From Nanobdellati archaeon (lineage in GTDB: Archaea; EX4484-52; GLR71): a stretch of 64,000 bases of DNA. Positions within the stretch are counted from its first letter, which is position 1. Each line of letters starts with the position of its first letter. Positions 53,556 through 63,036 of the stretch are shown one piece after another. A model generated the notes under the pieces. That model searched no databases. It saw only the letters and a program-made list of their open reading frames with translations, and had not been told where the DNA came from. Made by a program: the position numbers and the translations under genes. The stretch covers positions 71,088 through 135,087 of the forward strand of contig JAHYJO010000001.1 of NCBI GenBank assembly GCA_019429125.1, written 5' to 3'.

Positions 53556-54195
53556 ATGAAAACTATATTTTTTGTTAGACCTTGTCATGATTCTGTTACT
53601 TCTTATTTGCATTATTATAGTAAACAATTGTTAAACGAATCAGAGGATAGAGGTTTAAAAACAATAAATAAAGACAAAGAGGATGCAAATAGGGAGGTAG
53701 TAAAGAAGGTTATTAATAAAATAAATCCTGATTTTATTATGTTTAATGGGTATGGTAATCCTACAATGATTTGTGAACATAATAATGACGTGATTATTGA
53801 AAAGGATGATAATCATGATTTATTTAAAGACAGGATAATTTATTCTTTATCGTGTAGTTCTGCATTAGAATTAGATAAAACTGTGGGGGGGTAGCAGTAC
53901 TACTTTTATTGGTTATGTTGATGATTTTGCATTGAGGACGGATAATAATTGTCAAGCTACAATTCATAGAGATAATAGGGCAAATTTATTCCTTGAACCT
54001 TCAAATTTATTGGTTGAATCTATTTTAAAAGGAAATTCTGCAAAAGAAGCAGTTCTAAAGGCAAAAACGTTGATGAGAAGAAATATTTCAATATTGAAAA
54101 CAGATCAGTTTCCCGATGTAAAGGATTATCTCCCTTATCTTTTTAATAATTATTTGATTTTGGATATTATAGGTAATGAATCTGCACGTTTGTGA
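53556..54195 (+). pseudogene. caspase/CHAT-like peptidase gene, frameshifted, catalytic His changed to Tyr
   Basis: Two frames joined by removing one G from a run of seven at 53885-53891. The protein (about 212 residues) begins MKTIFFVRPCHDSVTSYLHY and has the clan CD layout: a strand then FIMFNGYGNP, where peptidases of this type usually have NGHG, and a second strand ending YSLSCSSALELDKTVGG with the expected catalytic cysteine. In this copy the histidine position reads tyrosine, which would inactivate it unless the histidine is elsewhere. After the shift it continues SSTTFIGYVDDFALRTDNNC. Related peptidases are used in cell-death or defence systems. Genes A and B are upstream. Fold assignment is tentative. 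Confidence 0.5.
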
Positions 54196-54203
54196 GTTTC
54201 CCT

Positions 54204-55148
54204 TCATTCTAAAACCTTAATACTATCAACTTTACCATCACCATCAATGTCAAGACCTTCAACTACACAGGCCCAGTTGTCTTCGCCGTTGTATTTTTCA
54301 AGGATTGTTTCTGTGAATCTTGTGAGCGCTAATACGGCAGCTTTTGTTCCGTTTGCTCTGTTTCCTGCAAAGATTAGTATACTTTTGGTTGTGTTTATTG
54401 GGTTTACTATTTTTGCGATGACCCCTATGTTGTCTTCATTATAAGTTTTTCCAGTCTTTTTGGATATTATGCCTCTGAATGGAAACGTGTCTATTTTGAA
54501 TTTGACTTGTAGGTAATTGTTTACATCACTTGTTATTAGATTTGTGAGCGGACCGCCTACGATTATCAGATTGGTGTCTATTGTGTCTTTGGATTTTATG
54601 TCAATGTCAAGCGCTGTTGTGAACTTTTCAGGCATAGATACAATCTGTCCTAGAAATAATGCTACGTCTATTGCGTAATGACCGTCTCTTGCGCGCACTT
54701 GATGGGGTCCGTGAGGGTCGGGTGAGCCTACAACTATATGGGCGTTTAATTGTCCGTTGTTTATGAAGGGATAAAGGAATGATTTTTGCTTTTCAGATTC
54801 ATTTCTCATCGGAAAATCTGCAAGTTTCATGTCGCCGGATGGCAGTTCAAGTGCAAATGCGTTGTTTGTTACTGTATAATATTTCGCGAGAGTACCACCT
54901 TGTTCTTTTTTGCTTTTTACTTCAATGAGACCGTTTGCTTCAAGCTGTTTTATGTGGTAGTAAACTTTTTGCTCGTGAATATGAAGATATTTTGCGATGT
55001 CTGCAGGGTATCTCGGTCGCTCTGCAAGAAGTTTTAGGATTTCCCATCGCGTATTGTTTAGAAGACCTTTTAGTTTTTCAGGTTCATCTACAAGAATTGC
55101 ATCTTTTGAGAAGAATTTGCCGTTAATCTCTTTTATTATCTGTGCCAT
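54204..55148 (-). CDS. HTH regulator fused to S-layer C-terminal-like domain
   Basis: 314 residues. Winged HTH at about 25-95 of the ArsR type (LNNTRWEILKLLAERPRYPA, then DIAKYLHIHEQKVYYHIKQL). The remaining 200 residues resemble the C-terminal domain of the window's S-layer protein: NLIIVGGPLTNLITSDVNNY compares with NLILVGGPAVNSIVAELAA, and SILIFAGNRANGTKAAVLAL with TALVVAGYGADDTGNAAYVL. There is no signal peptide, so the S-layer-like domain would be in the cytoplasm. The end has DIDGDGKVDSIKVLE, an EF-hand-like or dockerin-like Ca site. Similar fusions occur in archaeal genomes; the regulated genes are unknown. It starts within a 310-bp divergent region shared with glmS. Confidence 0.8.
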   Translation of the reverse strand: MAQIIKEINGKFFSKDAILVDEPEKLKGLLNNTRWEILKLLAERPRYPADIAKYLHIHEQKVYYHIKQLEANGLIEVKSKKEQGGTLAKYYTVTNNAFALELPSGDMKLADFPMRNESEKQKSFLYPFINNGQLNAHIVVGSPDPHGPHQVRARDGHYAIDVALFLGQIVSMPEKFTTALDIDIKSKDTIDTNLIIVGGPLTNLITSDVNNYLQVKFKIDTFPFRGIISKKTGKTYNEDNIGVIAKIVNPINTTKSILIFAGNRANGTKAAVLALTRFTETILEKYNGEDNWACVVEGLDIDGDGKVDSIKVLE

Positions 55149-55458
55149 ATTAATCTAATCCTATTTTATTATTTATTTTGTGTATTTTTTTAATATTTTT
55201 GTGTATTTTTTTCTGTGTTATAATTTATGTGAATATACGTGATTTTATGTAAATATTAGTTATGATTTGTTTTTTAGTATTATTATAAGTTTGATTATAA
55301 TAGTCTTCATTATTTGTATATTTGTCGTCTTTTTCTTTATAAATGTTTGGTTTAGTATATAAACCCCATTATAAAACCAGTTGTAATACCCTTAATCACT
55401 TTTGAAAAACCTTTTTATAGCTCGTTTTATTATTATATTTTGTTATTTGGTAAATTAT
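55149..55458. promoter_or_regulatory. divergent promoter region upstream of glmS
   Basis: 310 bp, very AT-rich, no ORF. It contains two near-repeats of TTTTTGTGTATTTTT close to the HTH gene and, on the glmS side, TATATAAA (55356-55363) followed by ATTATAAAA. The glmS ATG is about 70 bases downstream of the likely start site, so this message has a leader. No riboswitch-like fold was recognised. Confidence 0.5.
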
Positions 55459-57240
55459 ATGTGTGGGATAGTCGGCTATAAAGGAAAAAGAGAGGCTTAC
55501 AAGATTATACTTGACAGCCTTAAGACTCTTGAATATAGAGGTTATGATTCTTGGGGTGTTGCTGTTATCGGTAATCCTTCAATTTCTGTTGTGAAAGAAG
55601 TAGGCATGATAAGTGATGCTGATTCTTTGATAAATAATACTAAAATTACTAAGGGTACAACGGGTGTTGGGCATACTCGATGGGCGACACATGGTAATGT
55701 TACAGAAGCTAATTCTCATCCGCACTTGTCAACTGATGGCAAGATTGCTGTGGTTCATAATGGTATAATTGAAAATTATCAGTCTCTTAGGGGCGAACTT
55801 AAGAAAAAAGGATATGTGTTCAAGTCTGATACAGATAGTGAGGTAATCCCATATCTTATTGAAGATTTTTTGAAAAGTGAAACCGGTATTTCTTTTGAGG
55901 ATGCTTTCCGTAAGACATTATATCTTCTTGAAGGTACATATGCAATTGTTGCGATAGATAAAGATTCAGAGACTATGTTGTGTGTACGTAAAGATTCACC
56001 TATTGTTATAGGTGTGGGTGATGGTGAATATTTTATCGCGAGCGATGCTCCTGCATTTATTGAACATACAAAAAATGTTATATTTTTAGAAAATGATGAG
56101 CTTGTAGCATTTAATGGTGATATGAAAATTATAGATCTAGTTACTGGTAAAAAATTATCTAAAAAACCACAAGTCATTGATTGGGATGTTGAGCAGGCAA
56201 AGAAAGGTGAATTCAAACATTACATGCTTAAAGAGATTTCAGAACAGAAAGAGACAATAAATAAGGCGATACATCAGGATAATAAAGTAATTCAAGATAT
56301 AGCCGATGCAATAAATGAGTCTTACGGTACATTTTTTATAGCTTCAGGATCGTCTTACCATGCTGCGCTTTCAGCATCATATACATTTTCTAGGATTGCA
56401 AAAAAACATATCAATGTTGTTGATGCATCTGAATTTCCTAATTATGAGCATTTCTTGACTCCGCAGACGCTAATGATTACTGTGTCACAATCAGGTGAGA
56501 CAGCAGATGTACTTGATGCGGTCAAGGTTGCCAAAAAGAAAGGGGTCAAGATAATCTCCATTGTCAATGTCATGGGTTCTTCTCTTATGAGAAATTCTAA
56601 TTATTCGCTTCTTATGAATGTAGGTCCAGAAATCTGTGTCCTTTCAACTAAAAGTTATACGTCGCAACTGTCAATCCTTACACTTTTAGCTTATGCATCT
56701 GTTGGTAAGCTTGATGAAGGTAAAGCACTCTTGAAATGTGTTGCCAATCATGTGGGTGAACTTACAGACCCTAAAGTGCTCCTTGATACTGTTGAGGTTG
56801 CTTCATATCTTAAAGATAAGGAACATCTGTATGTGATTGGTCGTGGGCAGAGCTATCCGACTGCACTTGAGGCAGCACTTAAAATTAAAGAGGTGTCATA
56901 CATCCATGCAGAAGGGTTTGCGGGTGGGAGTCTTAAACATGGTCCTATTGCCCTAATTGAGAAAGGTACACCTTGCATTGTCTTTGCACCAAATGACGAG
57001 ACTAAAAAAGAGGTTTTGAGTAATGCTATGGAAATAAAATCTCGTGGGGGGTACATAATAGGTGTATCTGATATGGATAATGAAATATTTGATTATTTTA
57101 TCAAGGTTCCTGATGTGGGGCATGCGTCGCCAATCTGTGACATCATCCCTATTCAGGTGCTGTCATATTATCTTGCTATACTTCGTGGGTGCAATCCTGA
57201 TAGGCCACGAAATCTTGCAAAGAGCGTGACTGTCAAATGA
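55459..57240 (+). CDS. glmS: glutamine-fructose-6-phosphate aminotransferase GlmS
   Basis: 593 residues from the ATG at 55459. This start is required: processing must expose Cys as residue 1 (MCGIVGYKG), and the longer frame from 55402 would bury it behind a false hydrophobic leader. Glutaminase domain about 1-220 (TRWATHGNVTEANSHPHLST, VVHNGIIENY, DTDSEVIPYLI); two SIS isomerase domains follow (FFIASGSSYHAALSASYTF; TVSQSGETADVLDAVK; ALEAALKIKEVSYIHAEGFA). It ends RNLAKSVTVK, the conserved C-terminal tail. It makes glucosamine-6-phosphate from fructose-6-phosphate and glutamine, the first committed step to UDP-GlcNAc. glmM and glmU follow directly. Confidence 0.95.
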   Translation: MCGIVGYKGKREAYKIILDSLKTLEYRGYDSWGVAVIGNPSISVVKEVGMISDADSLINNTKITKGTTGVGHTRWATHGNVTEANSHPHLSTDGKIAVVHNGIIENYQSLRGELKKKGYVFKSDTDSEVIPYLIEDFLKSETGISFEDAFRKTLYLLEGTYAIVAIDKDSETMLCVRKDSPIVIGVGDGEYFIASDAPAFIEHTKNVIFLENDELVAFNGDMKIIDLVTGKKLSKKPQVIDWDVEQAKKGEFKHYMLKEISEQKETINKAIHQDNKVIQDIADAINESYGTFFIASGSSYHAALSASYTFSRIAKKHINVVDASEFPNYEHFLTPQTLMITVSQSGETADVLDAVKVAKKKGVKIISIVNVMGSSLMRNSNYSLLMNVGPEICVLSTKSYTSQLSILTLLAYASVGKLDEGKALLKCVANHVGELTDPKVLLDTVEVASYLKDKEHLYVIGRGQSYPTALEAALKIKEVSYIHAEGFAGGSLKHGPIALIEKGTPCIVFAPNDETKKEVLSNAMEIKSRGGYIIGVSDMDNEIFDYFIKVPDVGHASPICDIIPIQVLSYYLAILRGCNPDRPRNLAKSVTVK

Positions 57241-57304
57241 AAAATGTATAAACTATTTATGTGACTGTTGAATAATCTGTTATATTGAAAGTTTTGGTGA
57301 AAAT

Positions 57305-58678
57305 ATGGATATGTCAATTTTTAGGGCCTACGATGTCCGTGGTGTGTATGGTAAATCTTTGACTGACGAAGTTATGGAAAAAATTGGTCTTGCGCTTTCC
57401 ATGCTCATGAAATCAAAGGATATGGGTTCTGAAATTTTGGTAGGGGCTGATATAAGGTCATCTAGTCCTGCTCTTCTGGATGCGTTTGTTCGTGGGGCTA
57501 CTCGCGGTGGGCTTGATGTGGTCAATTGTGGCATAACATCATTTGGGGTTGCTCTTTTTTCTGGCTGGAAACTTAAGAAAGATGTTACTGCATTTATTAC
57601 TGCATCTCACAATCCTTCTGAATGGAACGGTATTAAGTTTTATGATAAGGAGTGCATTGGTTTTTTTGAGGATGTGAATCGCGAGCTTGGTGAGATTGTG
57701 GCTCACGGTGTTTTTGTACAACCTGATTCTGTTGGTAAGGTGTTATCAGTTGATATGTGCGATGATTATGTTAAATATTTGTCTGATGCATTTTCTATTG
57801 ATAAAAATGTAAAGGTTGTGGTTGATTGCGGTAACGGGAGTACTTCTCTTTCTGCACCTAATGTTTTTGCAGTAGTTGATAATATTGATTCGACTGTTAT
57901 CTTTGATAATGTGGATCCTAATTTTTCAGATAGGGGTTCTGATGTTGAGGCTGAAAATCTTCAAAAGCTTAAAAGTAAGGTCTTGGAGACGGGGGCTGCT
58001 TTTGGTGTGGGTTTTGATGGCGATGGTGACAGGGCGGGCATTGTTGATGATACTGGGCAGATACTTAATTCAGATCAGGTGACTTATGCGCTTGCGAAGT
58101 ATATGTTTTCCGGTAATAATGATGTTTTAATAATCAATGTTGAGTGTTCAATGGCAACTGAAAAGCAGGTTGAAAAAATGGGTGGGCGTGTCGTGAGGAT
58201 TCCTGTAGGTCATACATACATGATGCAGTCTGCAAAGGAGGAGAATGCAATACTTGGTGAAGAGACTGCATTTCATTTTGTGATTCCTCAATATTTCCCG
58301 TTTGATGATGCAATTTTAGTGCCATTGAAGCTTGCTGAAATCCTTTCAAAGACTGACATGAAACTTTCAGAGATTGTATCTGAATTTCCGTTGTATCCTA
58401 AACGAAGGGTTGCTCTTGATTGTCCGGATGATATCAAGTTTGATGTAGTCTCTAATCTTAAGGACAATTTTATTGAGCAGTATGGGAATGAAAAAGTCAA
58501 TACTCTTGATGGTGTCCGTGTGGATTTCTCTGATGGGTGGGTTCTTATCAGGGTGTCTAATACTGCACCCATACTTCGTGTGACCAGTGAGGCAATTTCG
58601 GAGCAGAGGATGAATGAGATACTTGAAAATTATTCTTTGATTGTTAAGGATGTGATTGAAACGTTGAGGGGTGTGTGA
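57305..58678 (+). CDS. glmM: phosphoglucosamine mutase / phosphomannomutase
   Basis: 457 residues, four-domain phosphohexomutase. IFRAYDVRGVYGK at the start; active-site serine in ITASHNPSEWNGIKF at about residue 101; metal loop FGVGFDGDGDRAGI near 240; sugar-binding loop ILGEETAFHFVI near 320; phosphate-binding loop IRVSNTAPILRV near 430. The family covers phosphomannomutase, phosphoglucomutase and phosphoglucosamine mutase; location directly between glmS and glmU argues for GlcN-6-P to GlcN-1-P. It has GGTGAAA just before the ATG. The next gene's start lies 5 bp past its stop, with a possible overlapping start inside. Confidence 0.9.
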   Translation: MDMSIFRAYDVRGVYGKSLTDEVMEKIGLALSMLMKSKDMGSEILVGADIRSSSPALLDAFVRGATRGGLDVVNCGITSFGVALFSGWKLKKDVTAFITASHNPSEWNGIKFYDKECIGFFEDVNRELGEIVAHGVFVQPDSVGKVLSVDMCDDYVKYLSDAFSIDKNVKVVVDCGNGSTSLSAPNVFAVVDNIDSTVIFDNVDPNFSDRGSDVEAENLQKLKSKVLETGAAFGVGFDGDGDRAGIVDDTGQILNSDQVTYALAKYMFSGNNDVLIINVECSMATEKQVEKMGGRVVRIPVGHTYMMQSAKEENAILGEETAFHFVIPQYFPFDDAILVPLKLAEILSKTDMKLSEIVSEFPLYPKRRVALDCPDDIKFDVVSNLKDNFIEQYGNEKVNTLDGVRVDFSDGWVLIRVSNTAPILRVTSEAISEQRMNEILENYSLIVKDVIETLRGV

Positions 58679-58682
58679 TTTT

Positions 58683-60026
58683 ATGCAGGCACTTATTCTT
58701 GCGGCTGGAAAAGGTACAAGGATTATGCCTTTTACTTGTACGCGCCCAAAACCTATGATATCTGTTGCTAATAAATCAATACTTGAGCATAATCTTATTC
58801 AACTTTTAGGGCTTGTGGACGAAGTCATAATTGTTGTGGGATATCGTTCTGATATAATAAAAAATCATTTCGGTGATTCTTTTAAAGGGGTGCGAATTAG
58901 GTATATATCTCAGAAAGATCAGCTTGGAACAGGGCACGCGGTTCTTCAGGCAGAAACGATGATTAAAGGAAAATTTATAATCCTTTATGGAGATGATCTT
59001 TATCATAGGGACGATATCAAAAGATGTATTGGGCATGATTTCAGTGTTTTGGCAAAAGAAGTATTTGATCCAAAACGGTTCGGTGTTTTTACAGTCAAGG
59101 GTAATAAAGTTGTCGATCTTGTTGAAAAACCTGAAAAACCTAAATCTAATCTTGTAAATACTGGCGTGTATGTCCTTGATGATAATATATTTTCCATACT
59201 AAAAAAGATTGATAAATCTAAACGTGGAGAATATGAATTCACTGATGCAGTGCTTGAAATTTCAAAGTCAAATGATGTATTCTGCGAGGTTGTGAAAAAA
59301 TATTGGATTCCTGTGGGGTATCCTTATGATATTCTTCTTGCTAATGAAATAAAGGTTGCTGAAGTGTTTGAGAAATCTAAAGATTCCAGTAAATTAATTG
59401 ATAAAGGTGCTATTATTGAAGATGGCGTAGTCCTTAAAGGTGATGTTGCTGTCGGGTGTGGTACTGTCATAAAGAGTGGTACTTATATTGAAGGTCCGTG
59501 TGTCATAGGTAATGATTCAAAGATTGGTCCAAATGCATATATACGCGCAAGGACTGCAATTGGTAATAATTGTCACATCGGTGCATTTGTTGAACTCAAG
59601 AACACTATTGTTATGAATAATTCTAATGTTCCGCATCTGTGTTATATCGGTGATTCAGTCATTGGTGAGCATGTCAATCTTGGTGCGGGTACAATAGGTG
59701 CTAATTTGCGCCATGATGGAACTAATGTCAAACTAATGTGTAATGGCGGTGTGCTGATAGATAGTGGTCGCAGAAAGCTTGGATGTTTTATTGCAGACTA
59801 TTCTAAGACGGGGGTAAAAACAGTTTTGTCTCCAGGAATTATGATTGGTCCGTTTTCTTGGACTAGTTCTGCTGAAGAGGTTAACAGGAACCTGAAACCG
59901 TTTGAGATTCTTTCGAGAGGTAAGGTATCGGCTATTAATGTATCGCGATTTGATAAACTACTTAAGACAAAACATGACCGTAAGGTTATGGAATCTCTTT
60001 ATTCTTATGTCAAGGTAAAGTATTGA
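58683..60026 (+). CDS. glmU: bifunctional sugar-1-phosphate nucleotidylyltransferase/acetyltransferase, GlmU type
   Basis: 447 residues from ATG 58683, preceded by GGTGTGTGAT; a GTG at 58671 inside glmM would also be open. The N-terminal domain starts MQALILAAGKGTRIMPFTCT with the RPKPM motif, LGTGHAVLQAE and ILYGDDLY (metal-binding Asp), then the DAVLEI-type end. From about residue 235 a left-handed beta-helix of hexapeptide repeats begins (IEDGVVLKGDVAVGCGTVIK). This is the archaeal-type layout that acetylates GlcN-1-P and transfers UMP, giving UDP-GlcNAc; related enzymes also act on other sugars. Last gene of the glmSMU unit. Confidence 0.92.
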   Translation: MQALILAAGKGTRIMPFTCTRPKPMISVANKSILEHNLIQLLGLVDEVIIVVGYRSDIIKNHFGDSFKGVRIRYISQKDQLGTGHAVLQAETMIKGKFIILYGDDLYHRDDIKRCIGHDFSVLAKEVFDPKRFGVFTVKGNKVVDLVEKPEKPKSNLVNTGVYVLDDNIFSILKKIDKSKRGEYEFTDAVLEISKSNDVFCEVVKKYWIPVGYPYDILLANEIKVAEVFEKSKDSSKLIDKGAIIEDGVVLKGDVAVGCGTVIKSGTYIEGPCVIGNDSKIGPNAYIRARTAIGNNCHIGAFVELKNTIVMNNSNVPHLCYIGDSVIGEHVNLGAGTIGANLRHDGTNVKLMCNGGVLIDSGRRKLGCFIADYSKTGVKTVLSPGIMIGPFSWTSSAEEVNRNLKPFEILSRGKVSAINVSRFDKLLKTKHDRKVMESLYSYVKVKY

Positions 60027-60073
60027 GGGTTTTTAAGTTGGTTTTGATATTTTTATATTTTATTATTTGTTTT

Positions 60074-60182
60074 CGTATACGCACATAATCATAAAGATTT
60101 ATAAAACTTGGTTACGAATGAATCATTACTTTTTACAGAATTAGATTATACAGTTTCTTAGAAAATATGGAGGATGGAAGAT
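60074..60182 (+). promoter_or_regulatory. thermosome promoter and ribosome-binding site
   Basis: TTTATAAAA (60098-60106) is the TATA box, with a CGTATACG palindrome (60074-60081) about 17 bp upstream and TTACGAATGAATCATT just downstream. The transcript start would be near 60128. GGAGGA at 60169-60174 is the best ribosome-binding site in the window and fixes the start at 60183. Confidence 0.6.
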
Positions 60183-61820
60183 ATGAATGGACAGATTGGT
60201 GGACAACCTATAATTGTGGTATCTGAAGGTACTTTTAGAGAAAGCGGAAGGAATGCGCAGATGGCAAATATTGCTGCTGCAAGAGTTGTGGCTGATGCAG
60301 TCAGGACAACGCTTGGTCCAAAAGGGATGGATAAGATGCTTACTGATTCTCTTGGTGAAGTTGTAATCACAAATGATGGCGTGACTATTCTTGAAGAGAT
60401 GGAAATATTGCATCCGGCTGCAAAGATGGTTGTTGAAGTTGCAAGAGCACAAGACGAAGAAGTTGGTGATGGTACAACTACTGCTGCAATTCTTATGGGT
60501 GAGCTCTTAAAGCAGGCTGAAGGTCTATTAGAGCAGAAGATACATCCTACAAGCATTGCTCAGGGTTACAGGCTTGCAAGAGAAAAGAGTCTTGAGATTC
60601 TTGCTAAGATTGCTATAGATGTTGATATAAAGGATAAAGATATGCTTACAAAGATTGCACTTACTTCAATGACTGGTAAATCCAGCGAGTCTGCAAAAGA
60701 GTTTTTGGCAAAGATTGCAGTTGAGTCTGTAATTCAGGTAGCAGTTGAAGTTGATGGAAAGACTGTTGTTGATCTTGAACAGATTAAGCTTGAGAAGAAA
60801 GCAGGTGGGTCTACAGATGATACAACTCTTATTAGTGGGCTTATAATTGATAAAGAAATAGTACATTCAGGCATGCCTAAAAAGATTGAAAATGCAAAGA
60901 TTGCGCTTATCAACAGTGCGATTGAAGTGAAAGAATTAGAGAGTGATGCGCAGATAAGAATTACTGATCCGTCTCAGATGAATGCATTTTTAGAACAGGA
61001 AGAAAAGATGCTTAAGGGGATGGTCGAAAAGATAGTAGTTTCAAAGGCAAATGTTGTTTTCTGTCAGAAAGGTGTTGATGATATGGCACAGCATTATCTT
61101 GCAAAAGCGGGAATTATGGTAATGCGAAGAGTCAAGAAGTCGGACATGGATGCACTTTCAAAAGCTACAGGTGGAAGTATCATATCAAATCTAGATGAGA
61201 TGACTGAAAAAGATTTAGGTTTGGCAGGCATTGTTGAAGAGAAGAAGATTTCAGGCAGTGAGATGATTTTTGTAAGAAAGTGCAAAGATCCAAAATCAGT
61301 GTCAATACTCGTCCGGGGTGGTACTGACCATGTTGTGGATGAAATCGAGAGGGCTATGAAAGATGCTCTTGGTGGTGTTTCTGCATCTATTGAAATGGGT
61401 AAGATTGTTGCTGGTGGCGGTGCTCCTGAAGCTGAGATTGCAAAAGAGCTTAGGAAATATTGTGAATCTGTGGGGGGACGTGAACAGCTTGCAATTGCTG
61501 CTTTTGCTAATGCTATTGAGATAATACCTAAGACTCTTGCTGAGAATGCGGGAATTGACCCTATTAATATACTTGTTGAACTTCGTTCGGCTCATGATAA
61601 AGGTAATCTTTGGGCAGGCATTGATGTGTTTACAAATAATACTCAAGATATGCTTAAACAAGGTGTTGTAGAACCTGTAAAAATTAAGACTCAAGCAATA
61701 AAATCCGCGTCAGAGGCTGCTGAGATGATACTTAGGATTGATGATGTCATTTCTGCATCAAAGCTTGGTGGTGGCGGTGGAATGCCTCCTATGGGTGGTG
61801 GAATGCCCCCTATGATGTAG
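60183..61820 (+). CDS. thsA: thermosome subunit (group II chaperonin)
   Basis: 545 residues from the ATG at 60183, chosen for its distance from GGAGGA; an ATG at 60174 lies directly against that site. Group II chaperonin motifs: [25 protein letters not shown] (ATP-binding), [30 protein letters not shown] near 400, and [12 protein letters not shown] near the C-terminus. The tail is Gly/Met-rich ([17 protein letters not shown]). It folds proteins in an ATP-dependent double-ring cage. Codon usage is biased toward frequent codons and the promoter is strong. Followed by a T-rich stretch that would end transcription, then a MITE. Confidence 0.97.
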   Translation: MNGQIGGQPIIVVSEGTFRESGRNAQMANIAAARVVADAVRTTLGPKGMDKMLTDSLGEVVITNDGVTILEEMEILHPAAKMVVEVARAQDEEVGDGTTTAAILMGELLKQAEGLLEQKIHPTSIAQGYRLAREKSLEILAKIAIDVDIKDKDMLTKIALTSMTGKSSESAKEFLAKIAVESVIQVAVEVDGKTVVDLEQIKLEKKAGGSTDDTTLISGLIIDKEIVHSGMPKKIENAKIALINSAIEVKELESDAQIRITDPSQMNAFLEQEEKMLKGMVEKIVVSKANVVFCQKGVDDMAQHYLAKAGIMVMRRVKKSDMDALSKATGGSIISNLDEMTEKDLGLAGIVEEKKISGSEMIFVRKCKDPKSVSILVRGGTDHVVDEIERAMKDALGGVSASIEMGKIVAGGGAPEAEIAKELRKYCESVGGREQLAIAAFANAIEIIPKTLAENAGIDPINILVELRSAHDKGNLWAGIDVFTNNTQDMLKQGVVEPVKIKTQAIKSASEAAEMILRIDDVISASKLGGGGGMPPMGGGMPPMM

Positions 61821-61933
61821 GAGTTAGCATCTTTTCTTTTTTTTATTTCATTTTTTAGTTTTTTAGTTCTGATTGATTTTAAAAATAGTTTAATCTTTTT
61901 GTATTTATTGTTATTAGGGGGAAGATGATAACC

Positions 61934-62102
61934 GGCACTGTTCATTTTTCGAGTGATTTCAAACAGAATGTAGTTAAATTAAAGACCTTTATTTCTTTTG
62001 TAATTCAACGTGAAATGTGTATATTAAATGGATCTCTGCAGGTGTTTATAAACAAACAATATCTAAAAAATATTCAAAATCACTCACTTTTTGAACAGTG
62101 CC
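61934..62102. mobile_element. 169-bp MITE, copy 3, inverted, with 8-bp target duplication
   Basis: Inverted relative to copies 1 and 2. Both ends are exact on this copy: GGCACTGTTCA at the left and TGAACAGTGCC at the right, extended by GAGTGATTT / AAAATCACTC. The flanks TGATAACC at 61926-61933 and 62103-62110 are identical, an 8-bp target-site duplication. The body aligns by eye with copy 1 throughout, including TTGTTTGTTTATAAAC. No coding capacity. Confidence 0.93.
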
Positions 62103-62216
62103 TGATAACCATTATCTATATATACTCAGTAATGTCAATATATAAAATAGGTAGTTTTTGAGGTATTAATATTTTTGTATTAACCTCATTATCAAAGTAA
62201 TATTGTTGGTGAAATA

Positions 62217-62780
62217 ATGGTTAAAAAAGAAGATTATGAGCAGATATCTGATGATGAAGATTATGAGGTAGTACCTTTAACTCCTCTCAGACGGCTTGAA
62301 AAAAGAATAACCAGTATGGAATCTTCTAAGTCATTTTCAAATATGGAAAGGATGATGGATAAAATATTAGATATGGTTGAGCTTAATCAGAGAATTGTTG
62401 ATGAGATGGTAAAAGCTAATACGTCTCTTCGCGGTGATCTTGCAACACTTATTGGTAAGATTGATTCGCTTCAGGGAAAACTTACAAATTTTATTGATAT
62501 AGTTGAGGACGCAGGTAAAGAAGATGTTGATGAGTCTGAGGCCGTATCTGCACTTCGTGGCATGGTTGTTCCTCTAGTAAAAAGCATAACTGATGCTAAT
62601 GAGAAATTGTTAAAGAGTAATGAGGTGATTGCTGAGAACCTGTCTATAATAGATAAACGACTTAAACGTTCAGGTGGTGTTGTACCATCTATAGGTGGTC
62701 AGATTTCACAAAATCCGTCTCCATATCAGATGCAACAGCAAGCTGTACCTCAACAGAATAATCCTTATGGTGGTGTTTAA
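62217..62780 (+). CDS. coiled-coil protein of the pilin-linked cluster
   Basis: 187 residues. Acidic start (KEDYEQISDDEDYEVVPLTP), then LRRLEKRITSMESSKSF, a long coiled coil to about 150 (LDMVELNQRIVDEMVKANTS), and a Gln/Pro/Asn-rich tail (QMQQQAVPQQNNPYGGV). The short VVPLTPLRRLEKRI block is one I recognise from DPANN clusters with pilin-like genes, though no function is assigned. GGTGAAATA precedes the ATG. It is 3 bp upstream of the small membrane protein gene and part of the same unit. The layout, like the 39263 product, suggests an assembly or cytoplasmic scaffold protein for the pilus; inference. Confidence 0.7.
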   Translation: MVKKEDYEQISDDEDYEVVPLTPLRRLEKRITSMESSKSFSNMERMMDKILDMVELNQRIVDEMVKANTSLRGDLATLIGKIDSLQGKLTNFIDIVEDAGKEDVDESEAVSALRGMVVPLVKSITDANEKLLKSNEVIAENLSIIDKRLKRSGGVVPSIGGQISQNPSPYQMQQQAVPQQNNPYGGV

Positions 62781-62783
62781 TTT

Positions 62784-62999
62784 ATGAAACTTGGACCTGA
62801 GATGCTTGAAAATTTTTTAATTGTATGTATAATGCTGATGACAGTATCTGCCTTTTTGATTTTAGGTGGTGGAATGCTTAGTTCAGAGTATTTAGCAGTA
62901 AGCATAACTAATATGTTGCTTTTGCTTGTAGTTGGGGCAATGTATTTCAATGCAATGATACTTTTAAGGATTTATAAAACAATGATTACTAAGAAATGA
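62784..62999 (+). CDS. small two-TM membrane protein of the pilin-linked cluster
   Basis: 71 residues with two hydrophobic helices (FLIVCIMLMTVSAFLILGGG and SITNMLLLLVVGAMYFNAMI) joined by a short loop, and a basic tail (RIYKTMITKK). Begins 3 bp after the preceding stop and is in the same operon as the coiled-coil and pilin-like genes. No family recognised. Its size and place suit a small membrane partner for pilus assembly. Confidence 0.65.
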   Translation: MKLGPEMLENFLIVCIMLMTVSAFLILGGGMLSSEYLAVSITNMLLLLVVGAMYFNAMILLRIYKTMITKK

Positions 63000-63036
63000 T
63001 ATGGAACAATGAGTATTAAAAAAATGAGTGATAATT

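Noticed and set aside
61925-62161. ORF of 78 codons spanning MITE copy 3
   Set aside because: It is accidental translation through a repeat element; the other two copies have no equivalent frame.
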